DNA of 64,000 nt. Origin: Rhodococcus sp. B50 (GTDB lineage: Bacteria > Actinomycetota > Actinomycetes > Mycobacteriales > Mycobacteriaceae). The notes beneath the pieces are model-generated. The model saw only the letters and a list, made by a program, of their open reading frames with translations. It did no database searches and was not told the DNA's origin. This document shows, in pieces, positions 43,701-52,848 of this stretch. The position numbers and the translations under genes are program-made. The stretch covers positions 4,529,480-4,593,479 of the forward strand of contig NZ_WPAG02000002.1 in NCBI RefSeq assembly GCF_013602415.1, read 5' to 3'. Position 1 is the first letter of the stretch. Each line of letters starts with the position of its first letter.

Positions 43701-44969
43701 GCGTTCGGGATGCGCGAAGGCGTTCCGGGCGCGGGGCCACGGCACCGACCCCGGCAGCGGCACGGCACGCAGCAGGTGCGCGAGCCCGAGCACGATCGGC
43801 AGCCGCACGAGGGGTTCGAGTTTGTGCACGTTGCGCAACGGCGCACCGGTGCTGTCGAGGAACGACCGGACCTGCTCGGCGAACAACGAGTCGAGCTGAC
43901 CGACGTAGCCGACGCCCATACCGACGAGGCCCACCACCAGAATCAGGGTGAGGCGACCGCGCGCGGGCATCGAGCGCATCGCGAGACCGGCGAGCCCGGC
44001 CGCGGCCAGGGCACCGGTGACGAGGACTGCGGCAGGTTGCGTGACGAGGACGGCGCCCGCGATGCGTTCGGGGGAGACGAACGGTGTCCAGCTGCTGGTG
44101 CCGCGCAGCACCTCGGCCAGCGACGTCCACTCGGTGGTGACACCGGACGATTCGATGAAGTCGAGGAAGGGCGGGCTGACGCGGCCGAGCAGCAGCAGCG
44201 GCACCATCCACCACGTCACCGCGACCACACACAGCGGCAGCCACCACAGGGTGAAGCGCCACCAGCGCCGATTCGGACGGTGCGCAGCCCACCACAGGCC
44301 CGCGACGAGACACGCCGCAGCGGTCGCGACGGCATTGATCGCACCCATGAGGGCGACCGCCACAGCGGACTGCGCGGCGAGCCGGCGGGCCGAGCCGGCA
44401 TTCGGCGTGTTCAGGTACCGCACCAACGGCAGCAGCACCCACGGCGCCAACATCATCGGATGTGCTTCCGACGAGATGGAACCGAGCGTCGTGAGCACGC
44501 GGGGGGACAGCACGAACACCGTCGCCGCGATCAGGCGGGAACTACGGCTCCCGATGCCGAGCGCTTCGGCGAGGCGGACGAGACCCCAGAATCCGGCGAC
44601 GAGCAGCAGCACCCACCACACCCGCTGGGTGATCCACGGGGGGACGTGCAGCAGTTGCCCCGCGGCGAAGAACGTGCCGTGCGGAAAGAAGTAGCCGTAC
44701 GCCTGGTTCTGCACCTGCCCGAGCGGTGCCACACTGCTCCACTGGTGAGCGGCGCGCGTGAGGAAGCCGATCGGGTTCTGCGTCAGGTCGTACTTGGTGT
44801 CGGCGACGACCAGGCCGGGAACCTGGGCGAACGACAGGACCACCGCCACCGCGGTGACTGCGACCAGCCACCGCCGGGACAGTGGTTCGGCGGACGGGAG
44901 CTCCGTCTCGCCTCGGTACGTGCGTGAACTCGAAGCGTTGCCGGCGCCGTCAGCGGCTGCCGTACTCAA
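40662..44969 (-). CDS. aftD: Alpha-(1->3)-arabinofuranosyltransferase AftD
   Basis: A very large protein (about 1435 residues) with a GT-C type N-terminal membrane domain (VADTKYDLTQNPIGFLTRAAHQ; FFPHGTFF), a long extracytoplasmic part with carbohydrate-binding-like beta domains (SIGQWLQLDLDRPIEAG reads like an F5/8-type discoidin fold) and a C-terminal membrane region. Length, order of parts and neighbours (DUF2613, LpqI) match AftD, which branches the arabinan of arabinogalactan/LAM. The start appears to be TTG (complement of 44967-44969), overlapping the DUF2613 gene by 20 bp; a later start is possible. Confidence 0.92.
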   Translation of the reverse strand: MSTAAADGAGNASSSRTYRGETELPSAEPLSRRWLVAVTAVAVVLSFAQVPGLVVADTKYDLTQNPIGFLTRAAHQWSSVAPLGQVQNQAYGYFFPHGTFFAAGQLLHVPPWITQRVWWVLLLVAGFWGLVRLAEALGIGSRSSRLIAATVFVLSPRVLTTLGSISSEAHPMMLAPWVLLPLVRYLNTPNAGSARRLAAQSAVAVALMGAINAVATAAACLVAGLWWAAHRPNRRWWRFTLWWLPLCVVAVTWWMVPLLLLGRVSPPFLDFIESSGVTTEWTSLAEVLRGTSSWTPFVSPERIAGAVLVTQPAAVLVTGALAAAGLAGLAMRSMPARGRLTLILVVGLVGMGVGYVGQLDSLFAEQVRSFLDSTGAPLRNVHKLEPLVRLPIVLGLAHLLRAVPLPGSVPWPRARNAFAHPERNPMVAVTTLILVAMTLATSLAWTGRLAPRGAYDEVPGYWHATAAWLEENTTDRGERALIVPGAPFGSQLWGLTRDEPLQALASTPWAVRDAVPLVPPGAIRALDAVQRDIADGRPSDGLAATLRGQGIGFLVVRNDLDPDSSPAARPALVHRALEGSPGIEKAAGFGDDIVFDNPDDFVTDADLRPVYPAVEIYRVAEPAAAPFGPYAVDVADVPVVQGGPEALLRRNTAQPDFVGPTLLAADAARAGLPVDGMTITDTPTDRETDYGQVDHHSSTIRAADDPRRTHNAVPDYPVPDTELVRAEWEGARISVSSAASDATQLGGTSVASSPAAVVDGDPTTGWHSNGLESAIGQWLQLDLDRPIEAGLLHLTTSSGALGDPVKWLEVSTDRGSTAVRVDKPGREQTVALPLGTTSWIRITSVHTERGTVGNQFGLTEVVVEDFTDRNEPRPIDIRRRIVVPGPAEDASVRGWQLGQEFPGRGSCVDTDDRVRCARGLATSAEEPGTFTRSLTVPQETWVRPELFLRARPGPALEELVDRSDRVVARGDADVVDLHGSAFALTDGELRTSWTAEESSLERGAPRPSLTLELPGEHRVTGLDIRSALGALPVAPSAVAVNLGNGPQVRELDGTTVDLTPHFTDRVELTVVRWRDTLDRTVLGFSKLTPPGLAEVSVLGDDGPIGAQQSVYDETVTIDCENGPVVDIEGRSYRTSVTASVADLAAGVEVPATLCESDVVGMNPGRVDIDVDPGAAFVVSSLRFAVPGSDAPGAEPTELQKGRWTENLREVTVPEGDKDRLVVVPESTNVGWVARTPDGSVATPVVVDGWQQGWIVPAGPEQVLTLEFATDRWYRLGIFGGLLLLVPLFAAALWPPRREAPPSTLRRTDDPGPMPRTWESSTVALAGVVVAATLLTGWVGAVVAAAGAVGIGALTLRRGPALASRVLVGTAGGATMLAMALLSTGPWRSPDGYVGHSFLIQFAALVGVVAVGLAAVPRRALSQRWKAARTGSSTSA

Positions 44970-45123
44970 CCTGGTTCAGGAGGGACGAATCGGCGTTGCC
45001 ACTGCGATCGATCTGAGGGCGCGAATTCTCCTGTACGGCGGCCGTCACACCGAAGACAGCCACGGCGCCGAGTACGGCACCGACGACCACGCTACCCAGG
45101 CCCGGTCCCAGGAACTTCCCCAT
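44950..45123 (-). CDS. DUF2613 small membrane protein
   Basis: A 57-residue protein with one hydrophobic segment (GPGLGSVVVGAVLGAVAVFGV) and a short polar tail ending QVEYGSR. It is the size and sequence type of the DUF2613 protein encoded just upstream of aftD in mycobacteria (Rv0236A). ATG at 45123. Its end overlaps the aftD start by 20 bp, so the two are translationally linked. Function unknown; partner of AftD by conserved adjacency. Confidence 0.88.
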   Translation of the reverse strand: MGKFLGPGLGSVVVGAVLGAVAVFGVTAAVQENSRPQIDRSGNADSSLLNQVEYGSR

Positions 45124-45263
45124 TCCGTCTCCCCATCTCCAGTGACGCAGGCAGTCATCGCCGGACGCCACGCTGTCTATCGGTCCGCGCCAAACTATCA
45201 CCCCGGAAGGCGTCCGCGGACGGTGCGAGCCTCCGAGGTGATCTTCACGCTCGCCGGGGCGGT

Positions 45264-46346
45264 CTACACGCCCAGCGCACCGAGCAGCGTGCGCAGTTTC
45301 GCGGTGGTCTCGTCGAGTTCGGCGAGGGGGTCGGAATCGGCGACGATGCCGCCTCCGGCCCAGGCCACGGCACGCCGGCCGTCGGAGCTCAGCTCCGCAC
45401 ACCGGATGGCGACGAACCAGTCGCCGTCGCCCTGCTCGTCGCACCAGCCCACCGCGCCGCCGTAGAAGCGGCGGTCACCCTCGATCCGGGAGATCACGTC
45501 CAGCGCGGCCTCGGTGGGGGTACCGGCCACGGCCGGGGTCGGATGCAGGACGTGGGCGAGGGTGAGCGCGTCGGTGCCGGGGTCGCGGAGGGTGCCCGTG
45601 ATCGGGGTGGCGAGATGCCAGACATCGGGTGTCGCGGTGAGTTCGGGCTTGTCGGGGATGTCGAGGTCGCTGCACAGCGGCGCCAGCCGCTCGCGGATCC
45701 GGTCGACGACGTAACCGTGCTCGGCGAGGTTCTTGCTCGACATCAGCAGTTCCTCACCGGCACGACGATCCTCGTCCGGGTCCTCCCGGCGTGCGGCGGT
45801 ACCGGCGAGCGGGCGGCACGTGACGGTCTCGCCGCGGCGGCTCACGAGCAGTTCGGGGGTGGCGCCGACCAGCGTGTGTCCCCAATAGCGTTCGCCCGCC
45901 GCACTCAGGTCCAGTGCGTAGGTCGTCGCATCGGGATGACGTTCGATCATGCGCGCGGCGAGAGCGAGCGGGTCGAGGGGTTCGTCGGCCTCGAGCGCGA
46001 CCCGCCGGGCGGCGACCACCTTCTCCAGCTCGCCGAGGGACAACCGCTCCACGAGCCGGCGTACCCGCTCGACGTGCACCCGGGGCAGGGGGAGTTCGGC
46101 GGACACCCGAACCGGGGGCAGTTCCGACAGGTCGGGTGGGGCCTGCCACGGACCGTCGGTGATCTCCACGTCGTCGGGCTGCGCGAGGGCCACCGGACGG
46201 TGCGGCGAGAACGGCAGCGCACCGACGACGAGGGTCGCCTTGCCGCTACGGAGTGCACGCGTGGCGGAGTGGACGTCGTCGAAGAACCGGCGGGTGCCGG
46301 TGGCGTGCACCGAGCGTTCGGCGCGCGAGAGCAGGAATCCGTCCAT
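45264..46346 (-). CDS. Isochorismate synthase
   Basis: A 360-residue chorismate-binding enzyme. [10 protein letters not shown], the segment [25 protein letters not shown] and [10 protein letters not shown]...[10 protein letters not shown] are the conserved stretches of the EntC/MenF/DhbC group, including GTP-TEAAL and the Mg-binding E in [15 protein letters not shown]. It isomerises chorismate to isochorismate for siderophore, menaquinone or salicylate formation. No partner gene (entB, menD, ligase) lies nearby. ATG at 46346. Confidence 0.9.
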   Translation of the reverse strand: MDGFLLSRAERSVHATGTRRFFDDVHSATRALRSGKATLVVGALPFSPHRPVALAQPDDVEITDGPWQAPPDLSELPPVRVSAELPLPRVHVERVRRLVERLSLGELEKVVAARRVALEADEPLDPLALAARMIERHPDATTYALDLSAAGERYWGHTLVGATPELLVSRRGETVTCRPLAGTAARREDPDEDRRAGEELLMSSKNLAEHGYVVDRIRERLAPLCSDLDIPDKPELTATPDVWHLATPITGTLRDPGTDALTLAHVLHPTPAVAGTPTEAALDVISRIEGDRRFYGGAVGWCDEQGDGDWFVAIRCAELSSDGRRAVAWAGGGIVADSDPLAELDETTAKLRTLLGALGV

Positions 46347-46401
46347 GGTGGATCGACAATATCCCTGCCTGTACCCGGCACCGGTGACCCGGTGCGGGAC
46401 G

Positions 46402-46869
46402 TCAGCGGCCCGGCGGCACGATGAGGACCGGCCGGTGACTGTGCCGGAGCACGTGATCGGCCACCGACGACTGCAGCAGCGAACGCAGACCGGTGGTGCC
46501 GCGGGTGCCGGTGACGATGATGTCGACGTCCAGTTCGTCGGCGGCCTCGATGATCGCCGACCACACCGCGTTGACAACCTCGACGGTGCGGCCCTCGGCG
46601 TGCAGACCCGTCGAGCGGGCCAACTCGAGGCCCTCGTCGTTGGTGATGCGGGCGTCGGACAGTGCCACGTCCTCGCTGTCCTCGTCGGGAACCCAGTCGG
46701 GCTGCATGACACCGGACAGACCCGACATGCGGGCGGCCTGCCGGACCATCGGTTCCCAGGCGGTGACGACGACGGCGCGGCAGGATTCGAGGAAGCGGCC
46801 CGCGTACTGCACGGCACGTTTCGAGTTCTCGGAACCGTCGTAGGCGATGAGGATCAGATCTGCGCCCAC
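46402..46869 (-). CDS. Universal stress protein (UspA family)
   Basis: A 155-residue single-domain Usp. ILIAYDGSENSKRAV is the N-terminal strand/helix, and GTRGTTGLRSLLQSSVADHVLRHSHRPVLIV carries the G-2x-G-9x-G-(S/T) ATP-binding motif in near-standard form. Start at GTG 46869 with GGGGG upstream; longer starts add a non-homologous tail. Divergent from the lpqI gene. Confidence 0.9.
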   Translation of the reverse strand: MGADLILIAYDGSENSKRAVQYAGRFLESCRAVVVTAWEPMVRQAARMSGLSGVMQPDWVPDEDSEDVALSDARITNDEGLELARSTGLHAEGRTVEVVNAVWSAIIEAADELDVDIIVTGTRGTTGLRSLLQSSVADHVLRHSHRPVLIVPPGR

Positions 46870-46982
46870 CGCGTACCCCCTGGATCGGATTCGGATGTTC
46901 GGGTGCACCTTAACCTGCCGGGACGTCCGTGGGGGAGGTTCGAGCTGTGGGTCTTCGAGGTTCGTCCGCTACCGTCGGCACC

Positions 46983-48176
46983 ATGCGGATCCGTCACACT
47001 GTCGCCGCCGTCCTCGCGGTCGCCCTCGCCACCGCGGGATGCGGTTCGTCCGACTCGGGCGGTGACGACCCGGCCGGCTCGGCGACGGCCTCGTCCACTG
47101 CTGCCGCGACGGCCTCGTCCACGACTACCGCCACGGCCACCACCACCGAGGCGACCGCTGCCGCGACGTCGGCGACCTGCGGCGACGAGCTGCTCGCCCG
47201 GCTGACCCTGCGACAGAAGCTCGCCCAGCTGCTCAACGTCGGGGTCACCGGGGCCGCCGATGCGCAGGCGATCGTCGAGTCCGAGCAGATCGGCGGCATC
47301 TTCATCGGTAGCTGGACCGACGCGTCGATGCTTACCGACCGTCTCGTGCCACAGGTGGCCGCGCAGAGCGCGTTGCCGCTCATGGTCACGATCGACGAGG
47401 AGGGCGGCCGCGTGTCGCGCGTGGGCGCGCTGTTCGGTCCCGATCCGTCCGCGCGGGAGACGGCGCAGACGATGACGGTCGACGAGACCTACCGCATGGC
47501 GTTCGAACGCGGACAGGAACTGAAGTCGCTGGGTATCACGGTCGACTTCGCCCCGGACGTCGACGTGAGCAGCCAGCCCGACGACTCCGTCATCGGCGAC
47601 CGGTCGTTCTCCGACGATCCCGAGATCGTCACGCAGTACGCCGGCGCCTATGCGCGGGGACTGCTCGACGCCGGAATCATGCCGGTGCTCAAGCACTTTC
47701 CGGGTCACGGCTCCGCCTCGGGGGACTCGCACACCGGCGCGGTGACCACCCCGCCGATCGAGCAACTCCAGCAGAGCGATCTGGTGCCGTACCGCAGCCT
47801 GGTCTCGCCCGAGGTGGGCGTCATGCTCGGGCACCTCGACGTGCCCGGGCTGACCGGCGGGCTGCCCGCGAGCATCAGCCCCGCAGCCGTGGACCTGCTC
47901 CGCTCGGGTGCCTACGGCGGCCCCGCCTTCGGTGGCGTGATCTTCACCGACGACCTGTCGGGCATGCGTGCGATCACCGACACCTACGACATCACCGAGG
48001 CCGTCGAGGCCGCGATGGTAGCGGGTGTGAACCAGGCGCTGTGGCTGACCACCGCCGAGGTGCCCGCCGTGCTCGACCACCTCGAACAGGTGGTGGCGGA
48101 CGGCACCCTCTCGCCCTCGTGGGTCGACGAATCGGTGCGGACGGTGACACGCGCGAAGGGCGCTCTGGACTGCTGA
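46983..48176 (+). CDS. lpqI: Glycoside hydrolase family 3 lipoprotein (LpqI / NagZ type)
   Basis: A 397-residue lipoprotein: signal peptide with lipobox ATAGC, a Ser/Thr/Ala-rich linker, then a GH3 domain. KHFPGHGSASGDSH is the NagZ-type His-Asp loop that supplies the general acid/base, and GVIFTDDLSGMRAI contains the nucleophile Asp. It removes N-acetylglucosamine from muropeptides at the outer face. Corresponds to Rv0237; here aftD lies upstream, separated by two inserted genes. ATG start. Confidence 0.93.
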   Translation: MRIRHTVAAVLAVALATAGCGSSDSGGDDPAGSATASSTAAATASSTTTATATTTEATAAATSATCGDELLARLTLRQKLAQLLNVGVTGAADAQAIVESEQIGGIFIGSWTDASMLTDRLVPQVAAQSALPLMVTIDEEGGRVSRVGALFGPDPSARETAQTMTVDETYRMAFERGQELKSLGITVDFAPDVDVSSQPDDSVIGDRSFSDDPEIVTQYAGAYARGLLDAGIMPVLKHFPGHGSASGDSHTGAVTTPPIEQLQQSDLVPYRSLVSPEVGVMLGHLDVPGLTGGLPASISPAAVDLLRSGAYGGPAFGGVIFTDDLSGMRAITDTYDITEAVEAAMVAGVNQALWLTTAEVPAVLDHLEQVVADGTLSPSWVDESVRTVTRAKGALDC

Positions 48177-48251
48177 AATAGTGCAGGTGGCTTCGGCGGC
48201 AGGCTTCCTACCGTAGAGTCAGAACTTCATTCGAGGAGTCCGGGAGGAGTC

Positions 48252-48860
48252 ATGGCGGGCGGAACCAAGCGACTGCCGCGTGCAGTGCGCGAGCAACAGA
48301 TGCTGGACGCCGCCGTCGAGGTGTTCTCCGAGCACGGTTTCCACAACACGTCCATGGACGCGATCGCGGCGCGGGCATCGATCTCCAAGCCGATGCTCTA
48401 TCTGTACTACGGGTCGAAGGACGAGCTGTTCGCGGCGTGTATCGCCCGTGAGGGGCAGCGGTTCGTCGAGGCGCTGACCCCGGCGGGCGACCCCACCCTC
48501 GCGCCGCGCGAACAACTGCGGGTCGCGCTCGAGTCGTTCCTCGGCTTCGTCGACGAGCACCGGCCGTCGTGGATGGTCCTGTACCGGCAGGCACTGTCGC
48601 AGCAGGCGTTCGCGCCTCAGGTGCAGGGCAGCCGCGACCGGCTGATCGAACTCACCGCGCACTTGCTCGAATCGAGCACGCGCGAACCGGAACCCGACAC
48701 GAACTACACGATCATGGCCGTCGCGCTCGTCGGGGCCGGTGAGGCCGTCGCCGACCGCATCGCCGGCGGCGAGATCGACGTGCAGCAGGCCGCGGATCTG
48801 CTCGAGAATCTCGCCTGGCGCGGACTCGCGGGCCGTAAGCGTTCCGACCGGCTGCACTGA
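48252..48860 (+). CDS. TetR-family regulator (Rv0238-like)
   Basis: A 202-residue TetR protein. The HTH is at about residues 37-56 (SMDAIAARASISKPMLYLYY), with the usual Y-x-Y and the following GSKDELF. The C-terminal half is hydrophobic and helical, as in lipid- or acyl-CoA-sensing members. By position it matches Rv0238, beside the fatty-acid genes htdX-fabG4-fadA2, so it is the best local candidate to bind the TTACTC...GGTAA motif; that link is inferred. Own upstream region has no copy of the motif. Confidence 0.9.
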   Translation: MAGGTKRLPRAVREQQMLDAAVEVFSEHGFHNTSMDAIAARASISKPMLYLYYGSKDELFAACIAREGQRFVEALTPAGDPTLAPREQLRVALESFLGFVDEHRPSWMVLYRQALSQQAFAPQVQGSRDRLIELTAHLLESSTREPEPDTNYTIMAVALVGAGEAVADRIAGGEIDVQQAADLLENLAWRGLAGRKRSDRLH

Positions 48861-48878
48861 CTGGCCGAGTCGAACAGC

Positions 48879-48908
48879 GTTCGGGCACAAGGGGTTCGGT
48901 ACAAAAGG
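48879..48908 (+). repeat. Two imperfect 15-bp tandem units before a terminator
   Basis: Units at 48879-48893 and 48894-48908 begin GTTCGG and share an ACAA...GG core; a third start, GTTCGGG, runs into the hairpin that follows. No function is evident. Confidence 0.5.
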
Positions 48909-48909
48909 G

Positions 48910-48954
48910 TTCGGGCGGGACGGAACGCCCCCATCGCGTCCCGTCCCGCCCGAA
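48910..48954. terminator. Bidirectional hairpin terminator
   Basis: Arms 48910-48923 and 48941-48954 are exact 14-nt reverse complements with a 17-nt loop, placed between the convergent TetR and htdX genes. Confidence 0.8.
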
Positions 48955-48974
48955 ATCTCGGTACTTCCCCCCTC

Positions 48975-49832
48975 CTACCGCAAGGTGGCGGTCAGGTGCG
49001 GGTACTGCTTCTTCGGATGCCGCAGCGCGAGATCCCATCCGTCCGCGGCGCGCTGGGCGTACAGGCTCAGCGCCGATGGCAGCAGGACCGGCTTACCGAA
49101 ACGCACGGCGTAGGTGACCTTCTCGGGAATGCGTCCTTCGACCGTCGAGAGGGTCGCCGCCGCACTCCACATGCCGTGGGCGATGGACTTCGGGAATCCG
49201 AATGCCTTGGCGCCCAAGGTCGAGACGTGGATCGGGTTGCGGTCGCCGGAGACTGCCGCGTAGCGGTCGATGATCTTCTGATCGACCCGCAGCGTGGAAG
49301 TGGGGACCGGTGGGATCTCCTCCTCCTTCGGCTCCGGCTTGGGCTGACCCGACAGCGACGTGCGCTGTTGGTGCAGGAAGGTCGACGTCTGCCGCCACAC
49401 GAGTTCGCGCCCGACGTTGACCTCGCTGACGAGATCGACCAGGAGGCCCTTGCGGTGTTCGCGCATGTTCTCCGCGTGCACTGCGATGTCGAGCGGTTCG
49501 GTGACCGAGATCGGCCGGAACTGTTCGATCACGTTCTCGGCGTGGACGGAACCGACGGCGGCGAACGGGAAGCCCTTGGACACCATCAGTTTCATCACGA
49601 GCGGGAACGTGAGGATGAACGGATAGGTCACCGGCAGGGTGTCGCCGAAACGCAGCCCGCACACCTTGGTGTACTCGGCGAGATTGTCGGGATCGACCTT
49701 CAGCGACCGCAGTACCAGGACGTCGTCGGGCAGGCTGTCGCCCGACGCACCCACCACGGGCAGTGCTCCGAGCACGGCCCGACTGTAGATGTCGAAGGTC
49801 GACGGCAGTGAGGACAGTTCGATCCGTGCCAT
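48975..49832 (-). CDS. htdX: MaoC-like (R)-3-hydroxyacyl dehydratase HtdX
   Basis: A 285-residue double-hotdog protein. The C-terminal hotdog carries the hydratase-2 motif YAAVSGDRNPIHVS...AHGMW with the catalytic Asp and His; the N-terminal hotdog is the degenerate partner. It hydrates or dehydrates 2-enoyl/3-hydroxyacyl thioesters. The start codon abuts the fabG4 stop (TAG-ATG), so both genes are one operon, as Rv0241c-Rv0242c. ATG start. Confidence 0.93.
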   Translation of the reverse strand: MARIELSSLPSTFDIYSRAVLGALPVVGASGDSLPDDVLVLRSLKVDPDNLAEYTKVCGLRFGDTLPVTYPFILTFPLVMKLMVSKGFPFAAVGSVHAENVIEQFRPISVTEPLDIAVHAENMREHRKGLLVDLVSEVNVGRELVWRQTSTFLHQQRTSLSGQPKPEPKEEEIPPVPTSTLRVDQKIIDRYAAVSGDRNPIHVSTLGAKAFGFPKSIAHGMWSAAATLSTVEGRIPEKVTYAVRFGKPVLLPSALSLYAQRAADGWDLALRHPKKQYPHLTATLR

Positions 49833-51179
49833 CTAGGCCCCCAGCATGGACTGGCCGCACACGCGCACGACCTGCCCGGTCACGGCGCTCGACGCCGGGT
49901 TGGCGAACCACGCGACGGTCTCGGCGACGTCGACGGTCTCACCGCCCTGCTGCAACGAGCTCATCAGGCGGCCGGCCTCGCGGGTGGCGACCGGGATGGC
50001 GGCCGTCATGGCGGTCTCGATGAAACCGGGGGCGACGGCGTTGACGGTGATCTTCTTGTCGGCGAGCACCTCGCTGGTGGACTGGACGAGCCCGATGACA
50101 CCGGCCTTGGACGCGCCGTAGTTGGTCTGGCCGCGGTTACCGGCGATGCCCGCGATCGACGACACGTCGATCACCCGGCCGCCCTCCTTCAGCGCACCCT
50201 TCTCCACGAGCACCTCGGTGATCTTCTGCGGGGCGATGAGGTTGACGGCCATCACGGCGTTCCAGCGGGCCGCGTCCATGTTCACCAGCAGCTTGTCGCG
50301 GGTGATGCCGGCGTTGTGGACGATGATGTCGGCGCCGCCGTGCCGCTCGAGCAGGTGCGCGGCGAGCTTGTCGCCGGCGTCGGGCGCGGTGACGTCGAGT
50401 GCGAATGCGGTGCCGCCGACCTTGTTGGCGGTCTGGGCCAGCGCGTCGCCTGCTGCCGGGACGTCGGCGGCGACGACGGTCGCGCCGTCGCGCGCGAGCA
50501 CCTCGGCGATCGTCGCGCCGATACCGCGGGCCGCGCCGGTGACGACGGCGACCTTGCCGGCGAGCGGACGCTCCCAGGACTCGGGGGCGGTGGCGTCGCC
50601 TTCACCGATGCGGATGACCTGGGCGTCGACGAAGGCCGACTTCGCCGAGAGCAGGAAGCGCAGCGTCGACTCCACGCCGGACAGGCCGGTGGCCGCCTTC
50701 GGGGAGACGTAGACGAGCTGCACGGTCGCGCCGCGACGCAGTTCCTTGCCGACGCTGCGCGTGAAGCCTTCGAGTGCGCGCTGGGCGATGCGCTCGTCGA
50801 CCGATCCGGCTTCCTCGGGCGTGGTGCCCAGGACGACGACGCGCCCGCTCGGGGTGAGATTGCGCAGGGCGGGCTGGAAGAACGTGAAGAGCTGTTCGAG
50901 GCCCGCGGGGTCGGCGATGCCGGTAGCGTCGAACACCAGAGCGCCGAACTTCGTGTCGGACGGCTCGGCGAACGTGTAGTCGCTCAGGAGGTTGCGGATC
51001 GGTTCGACCAGGCGGCCGTTGCCGCCGAGCAGCACAGGACCGGGCAGCGCGGGCTCGCCGGGCTGGTAGCGCCGGAGCTTCTCGGGCTGTGGCAGACCGA
51101 ACTGCTTGGCGAGGAACGCTCCGGGTGCGGACGAGATGAGCTGGGCGTAGAGCTTGGGTGCGCCCTTGGCTTCGGCCAC
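49833..51179 (-). CDS. fabG4: High-molecular-weight 3-oxoacyl reductase FabG4
   Basis: A 448-residue SDR with an extra N-terminal flavodoxin-like domain (about residues 1-200), the mark of FabG4/HMwFabG. The C-terminal domain has the NAD site [17 protein letters not shown], the Asn of HNAGITRD, the catalytic Ser of [11 protein letters not shown] and the Y-x-x-x-K motif YGASKAG. It reduces 3-oxoacyl-CoA/ACP. Start at GTG 51179, preceded by GAAGGTGGAATC. Divergent from fadA2 with a shared operator. Confidence 0.95.
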   Translation of the reverse strand: MAEAKGAPKLYAQLISSAPGAFLAKQFGLPQPEKLRRYQPGEPALPGPVLLGGNGRLVEPIRNLLSDYTFAEPSDTKFGALVFDATGIADPAGLEQLFTFFQPALRNLTPSGRVVVLGTTPEEAGSVDERIAQRALEGFTRSVGKELRRGATVQLVYVSPKAATGLSGVESTLRFLLSAKSAFVDAQVIRIGEGDATAPESWERPLAGKVAVVTGAARGIGATIAEVLARDGATVVAADVPAAGDALAQTANKVGGTAFALDVTAPDAGDKLAAHLLERHGGADIIVHNAGITRDKLLVNMDAARWNAVMAVNLIAPQKITEVLVEKGALKEGGRVIDVSSIAGIAGNRGQTNYGASKAGVIGLVQSTSEVLADKKITVNAVAPGFIETAMTAAIPVATREAGRLMSSLQQGGETVDVAETVAWFANPASSAVTGQVVRVCGQSMLGA

Positions 51180-51243
51180 GATTCCACCTTCTTCGATTCG
51201 GTCGTCGGTGCAGTGTTCGACAGCAAGCGTGTTCGACAACAAA

Positions 51244-51259
51244 CTTACCCGTGAGTAAG
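51244..51259. promoter_or_regulatory. Operator in the fabG4/fadA2 divergent promoter
   Basis: CTTACCCGTGAGTAAG, an inverted repeat with 5-bp perfect arms CTTAC/GTAAG. On the minus strand it reads TTACTCACGGGTAA, which matches sites before fadE5. It is 45-60 bp from the fadA2 start and 65-80 bp from the fabG4 start. Confidence 0.6.
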
Positions 51260-51303
51260 AATAGTAGCCAGAATTCGAATCCGTCCGAAACCGGGAGACA
51301 CCA

Positions 51304-52617
51304 GTGACCACCAAAGCCCGTTCCACGCAGCAGCGCCGTGTCGCCGTCCTCGGAGGCAACCGGATCCCGTTCGCCCGGTCCGACCGCAAGTACGCCCGCG
51401 CGTCCAATCAGGACATGTTCACCGCCACCCTCGACGGCCTCGTCGGCCGCTTCAATCTCCAGGGCGAGCGGCTCGGCGCCGTCGTCGGCGGTGCCGTCCT
51501 CAAGCACGCCCGCGACTTCAACCTCGTGCGCGAGAGCGTGCTCGGTAGCGCACTGAGCCCCTACACCCCGGCCTGGGATCTCCAGCAGGCATGCGGCACC
51601 GGTCTGCAGTCGATCATCGCGGTCGGCGACGCCATCGCCGCCGGACGGATCGAGGCCGGTATCGGCGGTGGTGTCGACACCACCTCCGACGCCCCGATCG
51701 CCGTGAACAACCAGCTGCGCGAGTTCCTGCTGTCCCTGAACCGGGCCCGCTCCACGGCCGACCGGGTCAAGCTGCTCGGCAACGTCCGCCCCTCGATGCT
51801 CGGCATCGAGATCCCGCGCAACGGCGAGCCGCGCACCGGCCTGTCGATGGGTGAGCACGCCGCGATCACCGCCAAGGAATTCGGGATCGCCCGCGAGGCG
51901 CAGGACGAACTCGCCGTCGCGAGCCACCGCAATATGGCTGCCGCCTACGACCGCGGCTTCTTCGACGACCTCGTCACCCCGTTCCTCGGGCTGACCCGCG
52001 ACGACAACCTGCGTCCCGATTCGTCGGTGGAGAAGCTGTCGACGCTGAAGCCGGTCTTCGGCAACAAGCTGGGCGACGCCACCATGACCGCCGGCAATTC
52101 GACGCCGCTCACCGACGGCGCGTCGGCTGCTCTGCTGTCCAGCGAGGAGTGGGCTGCCGAGCGCAAGCTGCCGGTGCTCGCCTACCTGGTGGACTCCGAG
52201 ACCGCCGCCGTCGACTACATCCACGGCGGCGACGGTCTGCTCATGGCCCCCACCTACGCGATCCCCCGTCTGCTGAAGCGCAACGGCCTGACGCTGCAGG
52301 ACTTCGATTTCTACGAGATCCACGAGGCGTTCGCCTCCGTGGTGCTCGCCACGCTGCAGGCGTTCGAGTCGGAGGAGTACTGCAAGGGCAAGCTGGGCCT
52401 CGACGCACCGCTGGGATCGATCGATCGCAGCAAGCTCAACGTCAACGGTTCGTCGCTGGCGGCGGGCCACCCGTTCGCGGCGACCGGCGGCCGCATCGTC
52501 GCCTCGCTGGCGAAGATGCTGCACGAGAAGAAGCAGGAGACCGGCAAGCCCGTCCGCGGTCTGATCTCCATCTGCGCCGCAGGTGGACAGGGTGTGACGG
52601 CGATTCTCGAGGCCTGA
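51304..52617 (+). CDS. fadA2: Acetyl-CoA acetyltransferase / 3-ketoacyl-CoA thiolase
   Basis: A 437-residue thiolase. The acyl-holding Cys97 is in [16 protein letters not shown] holds the active His, and [14 protein letters not shown] carries the second Cys. It cleaves or condenses acyl-CoA in beta-oxidation. GTG start. Same order as Rv0243. A 9-bp-stem hairpin follows. Confidence 0.95.
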   Translation: MTTKARSTQQRRVAVLGGNRIPFARSDRKYARASNQDMFTATLDGLVGRFNLQGERLGAVVGGAVLKHARDFNLVRESVLGSALSPYTPAWDLQQACGTGLQSIIAVGDAIAAGRIEAGIGGGVDTTSDAPIAVNNQLREFLLSLNRARSTADRVKLLGNVRPSMLGIEIPRNGEPRTGLSMGEHAAITAKEFGIAREAQDELAVASHRNMAAAYDRGFFDDLVTPFLGLTRDDNLRPDSSVEKLSTLKPVFGNKLGDATMTAGNSTPLTDGASAALLSSEEWAAERKLPVLAYLVDSETAAVDYIHGGDGLLMAPTYAIPRLLKRNGLTLQDFDFYEIHEAFASVVLATLQAFESEEYCKGKLGLDAPLGSIDRSKLNVNGSSLAAGHPFAATGGRIVASLAKMLHEKKQETGKPVRGLISICAAGGQGVTAILEA

Positions 52618-52697
52618 GCGACCCCCCTCGGAGATCGTTGAGGAAAAAAGTTCCGTTCGGTGTGTAACGCTCCGCGACGGACAGCGATAGACCCAGC

Positions 52698-52744
52698 GAC
52701 CCCGCGCTGCTGCCTGACCCCCGACCTGGTAGCAACGCGGGGTC
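52698..52744 (+). terminator. Hairpin terminator after fadA2
   Basis: GACCCCGCG (52698-52706) pairs with CGCGGGGTC (52736-52744), with an inner TGCT/AGCA extension after one mismatch; TCTTC follows. The rest of the 231-bp gap before the VanW gene carries its promoter and the GAAAGGA ribosome site. Confidence 0.65.
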
Positions 52745-52848
52745 TTCGCATTCCGGACGCAGCCGTGCCGAACAGGCGCACTACCCTTGAGAGCAGGTAG
52801 TTCGGCGCGCGGATTCGAAGGCGCGCCCGGCTTTGCGAAAGGATCTGG

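Noticed and set aside
52618-52848. Small RNA (6C-like, because of C-runs) between fadA2 and the VanW gene
   Set aside because: C-runs are not in the loops of paired hairpins; only the fadA2 terminator is supported.
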